DNA of 64,000 bases from positions 310,001 through 374,000 of the forward strand of contig NZ_CP104209.1 of the NCBI RefSeq assembly GCF_025244765.1, in the 5' to 3' direction. Of the stretch, positions 35,090-44,002 are shown in pieces. The notes under the pieces are model-generated. The model made no database searches and had not been told where the DNA came from. It saw nothing but the letters and a program-made list of their open reading frames with translations. A program made the translations under genes and the position numbers. Each line of letters starts with the position of its first letter. Positions within the stretch are counted from its first letter, which is position 1. This DNA is from Empedobacter stercoris (lineage in GTDB: Bacteria > Bacteroidota > Bacteroidia > Flavobacteriales > Weeksellaceae).

Positions 35090-35620
35090 CTAAATATTTG
35101 TAGAAAACTCAACAATTTGCTGAGCAACAAGCTTTAATTTAGGTTTTTTCGAACTTGTTCTTTGTTTCACTCGATCTTCATACAACTCGATTTTGATTTC
35201 CTTAATTCCTTTTAGAATAGTATAGGTTTCTTCTTTCGAATAGTTGTAGCCTCTTACATTAGCCCCTTCTTTTCCTGCGACATAAACGATTTCTACATAA
35301 TATTTTAATAGGATACTATGTTCAAGTGACTTCTCTTTTTCGAAACGAATTTTTCTTACTTTATGTATAGAATGTCCACCAGAATTAATATTTCCTTGCA
35401 GTGAAAACCTTAATTTTTTTTCATTCTTTTCGTGCATTACAATCGCAGGTTCCAAACGTTGTGTAATCGTTACAAAATTGGTTTTTTGATACTTTCTACC
35501 TGTTTCAGGATCTTGTGCAGTCACTATTTTTGGTGTAGCTAAGATGGTTTCAACCTTTAATTTGGTTTGAGCAGAGCAACCGACAAAGGCGAATAAAATA
35601 ATGATATAATGCCATTTCAT
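35090..35620 (-). CDS. Uncharacterised lipoprotein
   Basis: The 176-residue protein has a lipoprotein signal ending at C15 (FVGCSAQ) and a basic, beta-rich mature part. No family is recognised. The alternating pattern suggests a single beta-sandwich domain. It is monocistronic, separated from the two-component operon by a terminator. Confidence 0.7.
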   Translation of the reverse strand: MKWHYIIILFAFVGCSAQTKLKVETILATPKIVTAQDPETGRKYQKTNFVTITQRLEPAIVMHEKNEKKLRFSLQGNINSGGHSIHKVRKIRFEKEKSLEHSILLKYYVEIVYVAGKEGANVRGYNYSKEETYTILKGIKEIKIELYEDRVKQRTSSKKPKLKLVAQQIVEFSTNI

Positions 35621-35683
35621 TTTTGTTTTAAAAATACTGCATAAAAACTATTTAATTCATCACTGCTTTTAGCTATATTGAAT

Positions 35684-35720
35684 AAAAAATCGCTTGATTA
35701 AAGAAATGAAGCGATTTTTT
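35684..35720 (-). terminator. Terminator of the two-component operon
   Basis: Arms AAAAAATCGCTT and AAGCGATTTTTT enclose a 13-base loop, downstream of the response regulator on the minus strand. Confidence 0.85.
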
Positions 35721-35854
35721 TAAATTGTAGTTTTAGTTAATAAGAATCAGTTAGTAATCTTATTGCGAATGTAAATGGTGATGAAATTTCCGTTTTATAA
35801 CGACAAAGTTGAGAAATTTTGGCACCCTATAATATCCCTATTTATAGTTATTTT

Positions 35855-36487
35855 TTAAGGTTTTGAAATCAAACCATATTCTATTGCAGTGGTAATTGCC
35901 GAACTTAGGTTAGAAGTCTTGAACTTTTCGATCAAGTTTTTTCTATGACTATCAACTGTATGCGTACTGATAAATAATTTTTCTGCAATTTGTTGAGTCG
36001 TTAATCCTTGCGCTGCTTCAATCATAATTTCTTTTTCGCGTCGTGTAAGTTTCGGAATGGTATTCAACCCATCTTTTTCCTTTTTACTCAATACATTTTT
36101 TGTTTGTGAACAAAGAAATTTCTTTCCATCAAAAATTGAGTTGATTCCTTCTAAAATTTCATCAACAGAAGCATTTTTCTGAATATATCCCGAAGCACCT
36201 TCTTCCAAACAACTATTTATCACCGCATATTCGTTATGTACACTTAACATGATGATGTGCATTGCGGGGTATTTTTTCTTTATAGGTTTTATCAATTCAA
36301 TACTATTGGTATCCGAAAGATTGATGTCTAATAAAAGAATATCAATTTCAGTTGATTTTAACGCTTCTTGTAATTGTTGAGCAGAAGTGTAACAATCCAC
36401 AACTTGTAAATTAGATTGATAACTTAAAATATTTCGTAATCCTTCTGATAATAAAGGGTGATCGTCTGTAATTGCTATATTAATCAT
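35855..36487 (-). CDS. NarL/LuxR-type response regulator
   Basis: The 210-residue protein has a receiver domain with acidic pocket D8-D9 and phosphoacceptor D54 (LLLDINLSD), and a C-terminal LuxR helix-turn-helix (LTRREKEIMIEAAQG and ISTHTVDSHRKNLIEKF). It lies 3 bases after the histidine kinase gene and should be its partner. Target genes are unknown. Confidence 0.93.
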   Translation of the reverse strand: MINIAITDDHPLLSEGLRNILSYQSNLQVVDCYTSAQQLQEALKSTEIDILLLDINLSDTNSIELIKPIKKKYPAMHIIMLSVHNEYAVINSCLEEGASGYIQKNASVDEILEGINSIFDGKKFLCSQTKNVLSKKEKDGLNTIPKLTRREKEIMIEAAQGLTTQQIAEKLFISTHTVDSHRKNLIEKFKTSNLSSAITTAIEYGLISKP

Positions 36488-36490
36488 AAA

Positions 36491-38761
36491 TTATTGTTTA
36501 GGAAATTGGAACTCTATAGTGGTTCCTAAATCGATTTCTGAGTGTATATTTAAATGTCCTTTTAAAAACTGAATACGGGATTGAATGTTATGCAAACCTG
36601 CTGATTGTGTGAGTTTAGTATTGTTTACATCAAAACCTTTTCCATCATCTTCAACCGTTACAGTATAATTGGTATCATCTTCGACAAATTGTATAATTAT
36701 TTGTTCGGCTTGAGCGTGTTTTATGGCATTGTTCACCAACTCTTGAATAATTCGGTACACCAATAATTGATTTTCTTTGTTTAATGAATTGGTAAATCTC
36801 AAAAATTGAACATCAATATCCAATTGTTCGTTTGCCATACGAATGGCATATTCTTTTAAAGCTTCTTCCAATCCATATTTCAGTAACAAATCGGGCATTA
36901 AATTATGTGCAACGCGGCGCAATTCATCGACAGCTCCATCCAATTGATGAATAGATTTTTCCATGTCTATTTTTGAGTTTTCGTCAATTTTTTCATTCAA
37001 ATGAGTTAACTGAATTTTAGTTCCCGAAAGTAAACCACCCAAACCGTCATGTAAATCACGAGCAAGACGAGTACGTTCTTGTTCTTGACCATCGAGAAGT
37101 GCTGTTAAAGTCGAAATCTTAGAATTTTGTCGTTCTTGTTCAATCTCCAAATTATGTAATTCTTCTCGTTGTTTTAAATGCTTATTTCGCTGTTTTAGTG
37201 CATAAAGTAATAAAGCAAGTAGGACGATAAAAACAACAATCGAAAAGATGTAATAGTTATTTAATTTATTTTTGAAATTAAGTTCTGCGATATAATTCAC
37301 CAATTCGTCTTTACGATTTTTATTCTCTAAGTTAGATAGTTTTAGATTTTGTTGAGAAATGGTTAATTCTTGTGACCTTTTGTCCGCTTCTAAACGTGAT
37401 AATTTTAATTGTTTTCGTTGGAAATTCTCGCTTAGCTTGGTGTTTTCTAACTCTTGTTTTTGCTGAATACCTAACGAATGCATCAATTGAATTTGTTGCT
37501 CTTTTTTCTCTGTTTCCAATTGCATGCGAATCATTTGTTGTTGCTGACGCTCTTTATCAAATTGAGCTTCTAAACGTTTACTGATTTGCGCTTGCTCGTT
37601 GTCATAGATTTCTTTGTACATCGATGTGTAGAGCTTATGGAACCGCAGTGCTTCTTTAAAATTTCCTTCTTTAACTTCGATTTCGGATAAGCTTAGGTAC
37701 AACGATTGTAAGATGTTTTTGTCGGGAATAGCATTTTCATTGACTTTTATGACAGACTGCAATAGATAGTTTTTAGCAGTTTGAATGTCATTTTTTTGTA
37801 AAGCTAAATCAGCTAAAATTCCGTTTGCAGCAGCAACATGATTTGCTTGATCTGTTTCAATTCCTATTTCTTTTGCTAATTCTGCATAGGTTACAACTTT
37901 ATTTTGATAGGTTTTTGGATAAAAATTAAGGTAAAGATTCGCTAAATTGATTGCTACAAAAGATAAATCTGTAGGTGTTATCATCTCTTTTTTATTCTTG
38001 TAATAGGTATCAATCGCTTTGCTGTAATATTTTTCTGCTAAATCTCGGGTATAGATATTTTTGTTATTTTGCATAAACTTTTGCTCGTACATATAACCAA
38101 TAGACATGTATGCAGCAAAAATGAGATTTGGATTATCTTGTTTTTTCGCTACTTCTAAAGCAAGTTTGCTGTATTTTTCTTGTAATTCATAATCATCCCA
38201 ACGTGAATAAATACCCGTCAATTGATTATAAACCGATGTCATTCTTGTTAATACAACTGGTGTTTCTGGCGATTTATCAAAGAATTTTAATGCCTCAATA
38301 AAATTCTTAACCGCTTTTGCATCTTCATTATTTCGTAAATTTAGCCAACCTTCACAATATTTTACATAACCTTTTGTTGAATAGTCATTAGTGCGTCCAC
38401 TATAGTAAATTGCTTTTTGTAAATCATGTTTAAAAGTCGTACTATTATTTTCAATTCGATTATTCATTGCAGAAATACAATACAAATAAGCGGCATGTTT
38501 ACCATCTTTTAGCTTTTCTGAAGCAAGAATATTTTCTTTGAGAATAGCAAATGCTTTTTCTTTCTGATGATTAAAGAATAACGCTTGCGCATATTTTCCT
38601 GCAATTTCGTAACGTTCAGCAGAGTTTAGCTTTGTGTTATTATATTGATTTTCATAATTTGTCAATACCTCTTGTGCATTTATTATTCCACTTACAATAA
38701 AAAAGAAGAGTAGAATACGTTTTTTTAGAAGATTTTTCAAAGCACGTGTACTTTTAGACAT
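36491..38761 (-). CDS. TPR-containing sensor histidine kinase (HisKA_3)
   Basis: The 756-residue protein has a signal-like hydrophobic start, a periplasmic region of TPR-type helices (about 40-400), a long Gln/Glu/Lys coiled coil (about 400-500), one membrane helix (about 505-527), then a cytoplasmic HisKA_3 domain with H571 in ARDLHDGLGG and an HATPase with N-box ELVNNAIKH (674-682) and G-box DDGKGFD (705-711). It should phosphorylate the adjacent LuxR-type regulator. The TPR domain probably senses a peptide or envelope protein. The signal is unknown. Confidence 0.92.
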   Translation of the reverse strand: MSKSTRALKNLLKKRILLFFFIVSGIINAQEVLTNYENQYNNTKLNSAERYEIAGKYAQALFFNHQKEKAFAILKENILASEKLKDGKHAAYLYCISAMNNRIENNSTTFKHDLQKAIYYSGRTNDYSTKGYVKYCEGWLNLRNNEDAKAVKNFIEALKFFDKSPETPVVLTRMTSVYNQLTGIYSRWDDYELQEKYSKLALEVAKKQDNPNLIFAAYMSIGYMYEQKFMQNNKNIYTRDLAEKYYSKAIDTYYKNKKEMITPTDLSFVAINLANLYLNFYPKTYQNKVVTYAELAKEIGIETDQANHVAAANGILADLALQKNDIQTAKNYLLQSVIKVNENAIPDKNILQSLYLSLSEIEVKEGNFKEALRFHKLYTSMYKEIYDNEQAQISKRLEAQFDKERQQQQMIRMQLETEKKEQQIQLMHSLGIQQKQELENTKLSENFQRKQLKLSRLEADKRSQELTISQQNLKLSNLENKNRKDELVNYIAELNFKNKLNNYYIFSIVVFIVLLALLLYALKQRNKHLKQREELHNLEIEQERQNSKISTLTALLDGQEQERTRLARDLHDGLGGLLSGTKIQLTHLNEKIDENSKIDMEKSIHQLDGAVDELRRVAHNLMPDLLLKYGLEEALKEYAIRMANEQLDIDVQFLRFTNSLNKENQLLVYRIIQELVNNAIKHAQAEQIIIQFVEDDTNYTVTVEDDGKGFDVNNTKLTQSAGLHNIQSRIQFLKGHLNIHSEIDLGTTIEFQFPKQ

Positions 38762-38869
38762 GATAGAAAATTATATTTTGTATAGCGAATATAAAGCCTT
38801 TTCGTAAAATGAAATAATTAGAATAAAATCTATAAAGCCTTATAGGAACTGGTTTGAAGCTTATATCTA

Positions 38870-39463
38870 TTATTTCTCGAACATAATTTGAAGTGTAAAA
38901 AACTCGCCTTTCTGAAGAATTCCATCTAAGTTTCGGTCAATAATTAATGTAATATACACTTGATTGTTATCGTAGATATTCCAATCCATTTCAGCATCAT
39001 ATTGAAAAACACCTTTTAAAGTCCATTTGTGAATATCCCATTGTCCAGAAGTTCCTGATTTTTCAACCCGTTTGTCTTTATTCGGAACGTAATACAAATA
39101 TTGGTGTCCATCAAGCGATAAGAAAGGGTAGTGTAGCAACTGATTTTCTTCGGCAGCAAAGCCTGTACCAGCCTCAAAATATGGGATACTTTCTATTTCA
39201 GTTCCTTCATGTAAATTGATGTCAACCGTATGATTCGTTACCAATGCTTGCGCCGCATAAAATAAATTCTTTTTCTCTTGATAAGGCTTATTCAGATACT
39301 CGATACTAAATTCAGTAGGGTTTAAGGTGATTGTTTGTTTTGTATCATAAATAGAGAAAACTTGATTGCCTTGCTTGATCACAATATTATCGGTGGTGTA
39401 TTCTTGTGCATGTATAAAACAAGTAAGCAAACAGAAAACCGTAAGGAACATTGTATTTTTCAT
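38870..39463 (-). CDS. Uncharacterised secreted protein
   Basis: The start is taken at 39463, where MKNTMFLTVFCLLTCFIHAQ forms a clear signal peptide. An upstream in-frame ATG at 39517 would put it internally. The mature part of about 178 residues is acidic and beta-rich, with YDTKQTITLNPTEF near the start and a DRNLDGILQKGEFF segment near the end that resembles a calcium-binding EF-like loop. No known family. It lies downstream of nothing obvious; its own 3' neighbour is the kinase operon. Confidence 0.68.
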   Translation of the reverse strand: MKNTMFLTVFCLLTCFIHAQEYTTDNIVIKQGNQVFSIYDTKQTITLNPTEFSIEYLNKPYQEKKNLFYAAQALVTNHTVDINLHEGTEIESIPYFEAGTGFAAEENQLLHYPFLSLDGHQYLYYVPNKDKRVEKSGTSGQWDIHKWTLKGVFQYDAEMDWNIYDNNQVYITLIIDRNLDGILQKGEFFTLQIMFEK

Positions 39464-39608
39464 AGTCGTTGTATTTGATAGGCTAAAATTATCGTCTATC
39501 CTTGATAAAAAACTCACTATAATTATTGATTTACAGACTTTTTAAAACAATAAAAGCCAACCGATTACACTGCCCCCAAAAAGTTAGACACTTTTGGGGG
39601 CATTTTTT

Positions 39609-40145
39609 ATGGCAAGAAAAGTAAAATATGATGTAACATACAAGTTGCGATGTGTCAAAGAAGTTTTAAAAAAACATCATTCAGTTCATTCTATATCACA
39701 TCAAGAAGGTATTTCAGGAAGTTTATTGCGTAAGTGGATTACTGATTATCATAATCAAGGAGCTTTAGGTTTAGAACCTAAGAAAAACCAAACGTATAGC
39801 GTTGAATTTAAGTTGAAAGTTATTAAGTCTATAACCAAACAGTTTCTTAGTTTGCGTGAAGCACGCTTGAAATTTAATATTCCAAGTGAATCGCTTATTA
39901 TAAAATGGCAAAAAGATTTTGCTACCTTTGGAATAGACGGATTAAAACCCAAACCAAAAGGCCGTCCCAAGACTATGAGCACATCTAAGGGTAGACCTAA
40001 AAAATCGAAACAACCGTTAACAAGAGAAGAAGAACTATTGTTAGAGATTGAACGTTTACGTTGTGAAGTTGCACTCTTAAAAAAGTTCAATGCCTTAATT
40101 CAAGCCGAGGAAGAAAAACAAAAGAAACTTGGACGCAAGCCATAA
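39609..40145 (+). CDS. IS3-family transposase OrfA (copy 3, diverged N-terminus)
   Basis: The 178-residue OrfA has the slippery heptamer at 40079-40085. Its first 55 residues (first helix-turn-helix) differ at many positions from copies 1 and 2, for example HHSVHSISHQEGISGSLLRK against HRTIRSISKKENIHASLLKK. The rest is nearly the same. Because that part touches the DNA ends, the mosaic could alter end recognition. Confidence 0.92.
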   Translation: MARKVKYDVTYKLRCVKEVLKKHHSVHSISHQEGISGSLLRKWITDYHNQGALGLEPKKNQTYSVEFKLKVIKSITKQFLSLREARLKFNIPSESLIIKWQKDFATFGIDGLKPKPKGRPKTMSTSKGRPKKSKQPLTREEELLLEIERLRCEVALLKKFNALIQAEEEKQKKLGRKP

Positions 40146-40195
40146 ATGAATTAAGGCCAGAATTTCATCTAAATTTACTTTTAGATTGTACACAT

Positions 40196-40975
40196 ATGGC
40201 TAGAAGCAGCTTTTACTATCATATTTCACGTAGTAAAACAGATAAATACGAGGAATTAAAACTTAAGATAAAATCCATTTATCATCAGCATAAAGGGCGA
40301 TATGGCTATCGACGAATTACCGATGAATTAAGAAAATCAGGAACTATCATCAATCATAAAACTGTTCTTAAACTGATGAATAGCTTAGGATTAAAGAGTT
40401 TGATTCGAAGAAAAAAATACAAATCTTACAAAGGAGAACAAGGAAAGATTGCACCAAACATCTTGCAAAGAGCATTTAAGGCTGATAAACCCAACCAAAA
40501 ATGGGTAACAGATGTTACCGAGTTTAAAGTAAAAGATAAAAAACTATATTTATCACCAATAATGGATCTGTACAATCAAGAAATTATCAGCTATGAGTTA
40601 AGCGAACGACCTGTTTTTAATCAAGTAACTCAAATGCTTAAAAAGGCATTTAAAATAACGAAAGACACTAAAGATTTGATATTACATTCCGATCAAGGAT
40701 GGCAATATCAGATGAAACAATATCAAGCTTTATTAAATAAAAAAGGAATCGTACAAAGTATGAGTAGAAAAGGAAATTGTTTGGATAATGCTATTATCGA
40801 AAATTTCTTTGGAATACTGAAATCGGAACTATTTTATTTACAAAAATTTAATTCTATTGATGAGTTGAAAAAAGAAATAAAACAATACATTTACTATTAC
40901 AATAACGAGAGGATAAAATCGAACTTAAATAAAATGAGCCCGATACAATATCGAACTCATTTTTATAATTATTAA
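40196..40975 (+). CDS. IS3-family transposase OrfB (copy 3)
   Basis: The 259-residue rve transposase keeps D106, D166 and E202 and differs from copies 1 and 2 at a handful of positions, mostly after residue 180 (NKKGIVQ, IDELKK, NNERIK). It looks intact. Confidence 0.94.
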   Translation: MARSSFYYHISRSKTDKYEELKLKIKSIYHQHKGRYGYRRITDELRKSGTIINHKTVLKLMNSLGLKSLIRRKKYKSYKGEQGKIAPNILQRAFKADKPNQKWVTDVTEFKVKDKKLYLSPIMDLYNQEIISYELSERPVFNQVTQMLKKAFKITKDTKDLILHSDQGWQYQMKQYQALLNKKGIVQSMSRKGNCLDNAIIENFFGILKSELFYLQKFNSIDELKKEIKQYIYYYNNERIKSNLNKMSPIQYRTHFYNY

Positions 40976-41029
40976 TTTTTAATCTGTCCAAACTTTTGGG
41001 TGCAGTCTAGATCGGTTGGCTTTTATTGT

Positions 41030-41218
41030 TTACTTATTTCGATTCATTTCTTTTATTCTGGCTTTGTTTCTATCGTCTAAAAGAGAGGCAACAGCCCAGA
41101 TTGCAGCTGGTAACCATCCGAATAAGGAGATTTGTAAAACTAAGCAAATCACACCATGAATTATTTTTCCTCTTAGTATAAAGGATAACCATGGTAAGAG
41201 TACAGCTAATATGATCAT
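41030..41218 (-). CDS. YqaE/Pmp3-like small membrane protein
   Basis: The 62-residue protein has two hydrophobic helices (MIILAVLLPWLSFIL and an LVLQISLFGWLPAAIW segment) joined by a short basic loop, plus a charged tail. This is the pattern of the YqaE/PMP3 proteolipid family, which affects membrane potential under stress. Its ATG overlaps the stop of the oxidoreductase gene by one base (TAATG). The stop lies inside the right arm of the split terminator. Confidence 0.7.
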   Translation of the reverse strand: MIILAVLLPWLSFILRGKIIHGVICLVLQISLFGWLPAAIWAVASLLDDRNKARIKEMNRNK

Positions 41219-41886
41219 TAAATTTTATTTTTAGAATTCATAATTTCGTTATAATACAATACAGAAACTTTTTCTGAAGTTATGTGTAAATCATTTTCCA
41301 GAAGTGCTTGCGCCACTTTTTCGGCTGCAATGGATTTGTATTTGGAGAGATTTCCAACCAAAAAAGGATTAAACAAAGGTAATATCTTAGCGCTGATATT
41401 TTCAGCCAAACGATATTCGACTCGATTGCCAATCAACAAAGAAGGGCGGTATAGAAACAGCTGTTTCACATTTTCTTGTTGTAACGCTTTTTCTGCTTCT
41501 CCTTTCATTTTGAGATAAAAGTTAGAGGTTGTAGCATTTGCACCAACCGAAGAAATATAATGAAATTTCGTCAACCCTTTTTTATTTCCTAATTGTGCAA
41601 ATTGTACTGGTATATCTATTTCAATTTTACGATAAGCATGCAGATCAGGCGTTCTCTTGCGTGTTGTTCCTAAGCAAGAAAAGATAGAATCAATCGTTTC
41701 AATATCATCTAAATTTATTTGAGAATTAAAATCAGTTACAATCTCAACTAATTTCGGATGATTAATTTGCTGAGGTTTTCGAACAACCATAATAACTTTT
41801 GAATAATTAGAATGCTTTAATAATTTATCCAACAATAAAGAACCGATCAAACCTGTACTTCCTAAAATCAATGCCGTTTTATTCAT
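41218..41886 (-). CDS. NAD(P)H-binding oxidoreductase (HTATIP2/atypical SDR-like)
   Basis: The 222-residue protein starts with a Rossmann motif LGSTGLIGSLLL (residues 8-19), then SCLGTTRK and YISSVGAN, and a possible catalytic Y-x3-K in FYLKMKGEAEK. This fits atypical SDRs of the TIP30/HTATIP2 type. The substrate is unknown. It is preceded by the flavin reductase gene with only 3 bases between, so the four genes from 43746 to 41030 probably form an operon. Confidence 0.82.
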   Translation of the reverse strand: MNKTALILGSTGLIGSLLLDKLLKHSNYSKVIMVVRKPQQINHPKLVEIVTDFNSQINLDDIETIDSIFSCLGTTRKRTPDLHAYRKIEIDIPVQFAQLGNKKGLTKFHYISSVGANATTSNFYLKMKGEAEKALQQENVKQLFLYRPSLLIGNRVEYRLAENISAKILPLFNPFLVGNLSKYKSIAAEKVAQALLENDLHITSEKVSVLYYNEIMNSKNKI

Positions 41887-41889
41887 GAA

Positions 41890-42768
41890 CTAAATATTCA
41901 TCAACAACCAATACCATGCACCATTTACGTCACCTTGTTCTAAAAGCTTTGCTGCTATTTGATGACGTACCTCAACCGACTTAAATTTCTCGATGTCTAA
42001 ACGTTCTGTTAATTGTTCTTTGAAATGAAAAATCATTTCTTCTGTCGGTAATTTTTCTACATTTCCTAATTGACCTAAATTATTACCTGTTAAGTATTTA
42101 GAATACTTCACTTCATCTGGTAATTGATCTATACCTAAACCAACAGTACGGGTTGGTTTTTCAACTTCAAAGATTGATTCTGGAATGATACGGCAATAAT
42201 AATCTCCACCCATACGCGCAACTAAATCCAAATCATAAGGGGAAACTTTATCATTTTCATCCAATAAGTTTTTGTGAATATGCAATCGCACAACTTCCGC
42301 AATAACTAAATTTGCTGCACCGGGTTGATCTGTAATCGAAATTACTTCGCGTACCTTACATTCTAATTGCACAGGCGATTCTGCAACGCGAGGAGGTTTT
42401 ACCAATTCGGAAGGAAGTTCTGTAAAACCAGCTTTCACAAATTCGTTTACTCCTTTTGGGTATTCGACACTCGCCAAGGATTGTTGTTGTACAATATCAT
42501 AATTTACAATATTAATCACACATTCTGGATGTTCCCAAATATTTTCTAATGTATGTTTTGTTGTTCCATCTCTCATTTTTCTTAACGGTGAAAAAACACA
42601 AATAGGTGGATTTTGTCCCATCATATTGAAAAAAGAAAATGGACTCAAATTTACATTTCCATCTTTATCCATTGTACTTGCAAAGCAAATAGGACGTGGA
42701 GAAATAGCATGTTTGAAAATATCATCGAACTGACTTGTGTTAGGTTCAAAGGATTTTGTGTGTTGCAT
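41890..42768 (-). CDS. Flavin reductase family protein
   Basis: The 292-residue protein has an FMN-binding split-barrel domain in its first 200 residues (SPRPICFASTMDKDGNVNLS, then SPFSFFNMMGQNPP), typical of the flavin reductase-like/DIM6-NTAB family. The C-terminal 90 residues are helical and not assigned. It follows the FAH-family gene by 9 bases. In related genomes such pairs lie near tyrosine/homogentisate degradation genes, but the dioxygenase is not in this window. Confidence 0.85.
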   Translation of the reverse strand: MQHTKSFEPNTSQFDDIFKHAISPRPICFASTMDKDGNVNLSPFSFFNMMGQNPPICVFSPLRKMRDGTTKHTLENIWEHPECVINIVNYDIVQQQSLASVEYPKGVNEFVKAGFTELPSELVKPPRVAESPVQLECKVREVISITDQPGAANLVIAEVVRLHIHKNLLDENDKVSPYDLDLVARMGGDYYCRIIPESIFEVEKPTRTVGLGIDQLPDEVKYSKYLTGNNLGQLGNVEKLPTEEMIFHFKEQLTERLDIEKFKSVEVRHQIAAKLLEQGDVNGAWYWLLMNI

Positions 42769-42777
42769 AAATTGAGA

Positions 42778-43746
42778 TTATTGGTTATAAAGATGAACAG
42801 AATTTACTAATTTTCCTAATCCTGTGACAGACATTTCGATATGATCATTTGGTTGTAGCCATTGTTCTTTGTAGTTAGGATTTTGGCGTTTTCCAGTTCC
42901 ATTTAGTTCAAGAAAGCAACCTGTTCCAACTGTTCCAGAACCGATGATATCACCAGGATAAAGCTTCACGCCATAGGAAATTCGTTCGATGATTTCAGCA
43001 AATGTCCAATGCATATCTTTGAAATTACCTTGAGAAACTTCAACATCATTCACAACACAGGTCATCGCTAAATCATAACAATTTCCGATATGACCATCTT
43101 TAGGCGCTACTTTGTAGCTTTCGATTTCTTCTGGTGTTACCAAATAGGGACCAAACATTGACGCAAAATCTTTTCCTTTTGCAGGACCAAGGTTTAGTTT
43201 CATTTCATCCATTTGCAAAGCGCGGGCACTCAAATCATTCAGGATCATAAATCCACCGATGTATTCATCAGCATTTTCAGCTTTTATATTTATCCCTTCT
43301 TTTTTAATGACGATGGCAACTTCGAGCTCAAAATCCATTCGGTCGAAATGCTTCTCCATGGCGACTACTTTTCCAGGACCTTGAATCGCCTGATGATTAG
43401 AAAAATAGAAGACTGGAAATTGATCAAATTCAGGAATCATGTCTAAACCTCTGTTTAAGCGAGAAGTTTCGACATGTTGGCGAAAAGCATAGGCATCTCT
43501 AAAACTCGTGGGATGAGGTATAGGTGCTAAGATGTGAGGATTTGCTACAATAGCGTATTTGTGTTCATCACGTGAGATTTCCTTTGTAAGCTGTTGGCAG
43601 ATTAAAAGTGAAAAATCATCATCAGCTAAAATATCAATTAGGGTAGTGGGTAAATTAGAATTAATTTTGGTCAAGTCATACACCGTATCTTGCCAAACAA
43701 GACCTACTTTTTCTTGTTGATTGTCTAAGAAAGTAACGAATTTCAT
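42778..43746 (-). CDS. Fumarylacetoacetate hydrolase family protein
   Basis: The 322-residue protein matches the FAH family: a small N-terminal SH3-like part (to about 75) and the FAH catalytic fold with metal ligands in DFELEVAIVIKKEG and the LNDLSARALQ segment, and a conserved GSGTVGTGC loop. It hydrolyses C-C bonds in 3-oxo acids such as fumarylacetoacetate. It is the first gene of the minus-strand operon. Confidence 0.88.
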   Translation of the reverse strand: MKFVTFLDNQQEKVGLVWQDTVYDLTKINSNLPTTLIDILADDDFSLLICQQLTKEISRDEHKYAIVANPHILAPIPHPTSFRDAYAFRQHVETSRLNRGLDMIPEFDQFPVFYFSNHQAIQGPGKVVAMEKHFDRMDFELEVAIVIKKEGINIKAENADEYIGGFMILNDLSARALQMDEMKLNLGPAKGKDFASMFGPYLVTPEEIESYKVAPKDGHIGNCYDLAMTCVVNDVEVSQGNFKDMHWTFAEIIERISYGVKLYPGDIIGSGTVGTGCFLELNGTGKRQNPNYKEQWLQPNDHIEMSVTGLGKLVNSVHLYNQ

Positions 43747-44002
43747 TATTTGTTGTTTGAAAGGTGAAGATACAAAGATGATTTTAATCTGAAAATACTT
43801 TCTTTTAAACCTGATTCATAACATGTTTAGTTGTTTAACAATACGGTTATTGAATAATTGATTTGGTTAAAATATAAGCTTGTTTAAACTTTCAGATAAT
43901 GTATTTTAATTGTTTATCTAATTTTCCTTTTTTAAGGAAAAAAAAATGAAAATAATACGAGATTAAATAATTATATTTTCTGTTTCATCGTATACAAAAC
44001 GT

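Larger units (their letters stand above)
39566..41009 (+). mobile_element. IS3-family (IS150-type) insertion sequence, copy 3
   Basis: Again 1,444 bp, flanked by the direct repeat GAT (39563-39565 and 41010-41012). The host flanks restore a 40-bp palindrome with arms AAACAATAAAAGCCAACCG and CGGTTGGCTTTTATTGTTT around the centre. This is the terminator of the minus-strand operon ending at 41030. The first 170 bp of orfA differ strongly from copies 1 and 2, while most of the rest is nearly identical. Confidence 0.95.

Noticed and set aside
43922-43941. Terminator TTTTCCTT/AAGGAAAA
   Set aside because: The stem is short and AT-rich and lacks a T tract on the strand that would need it.
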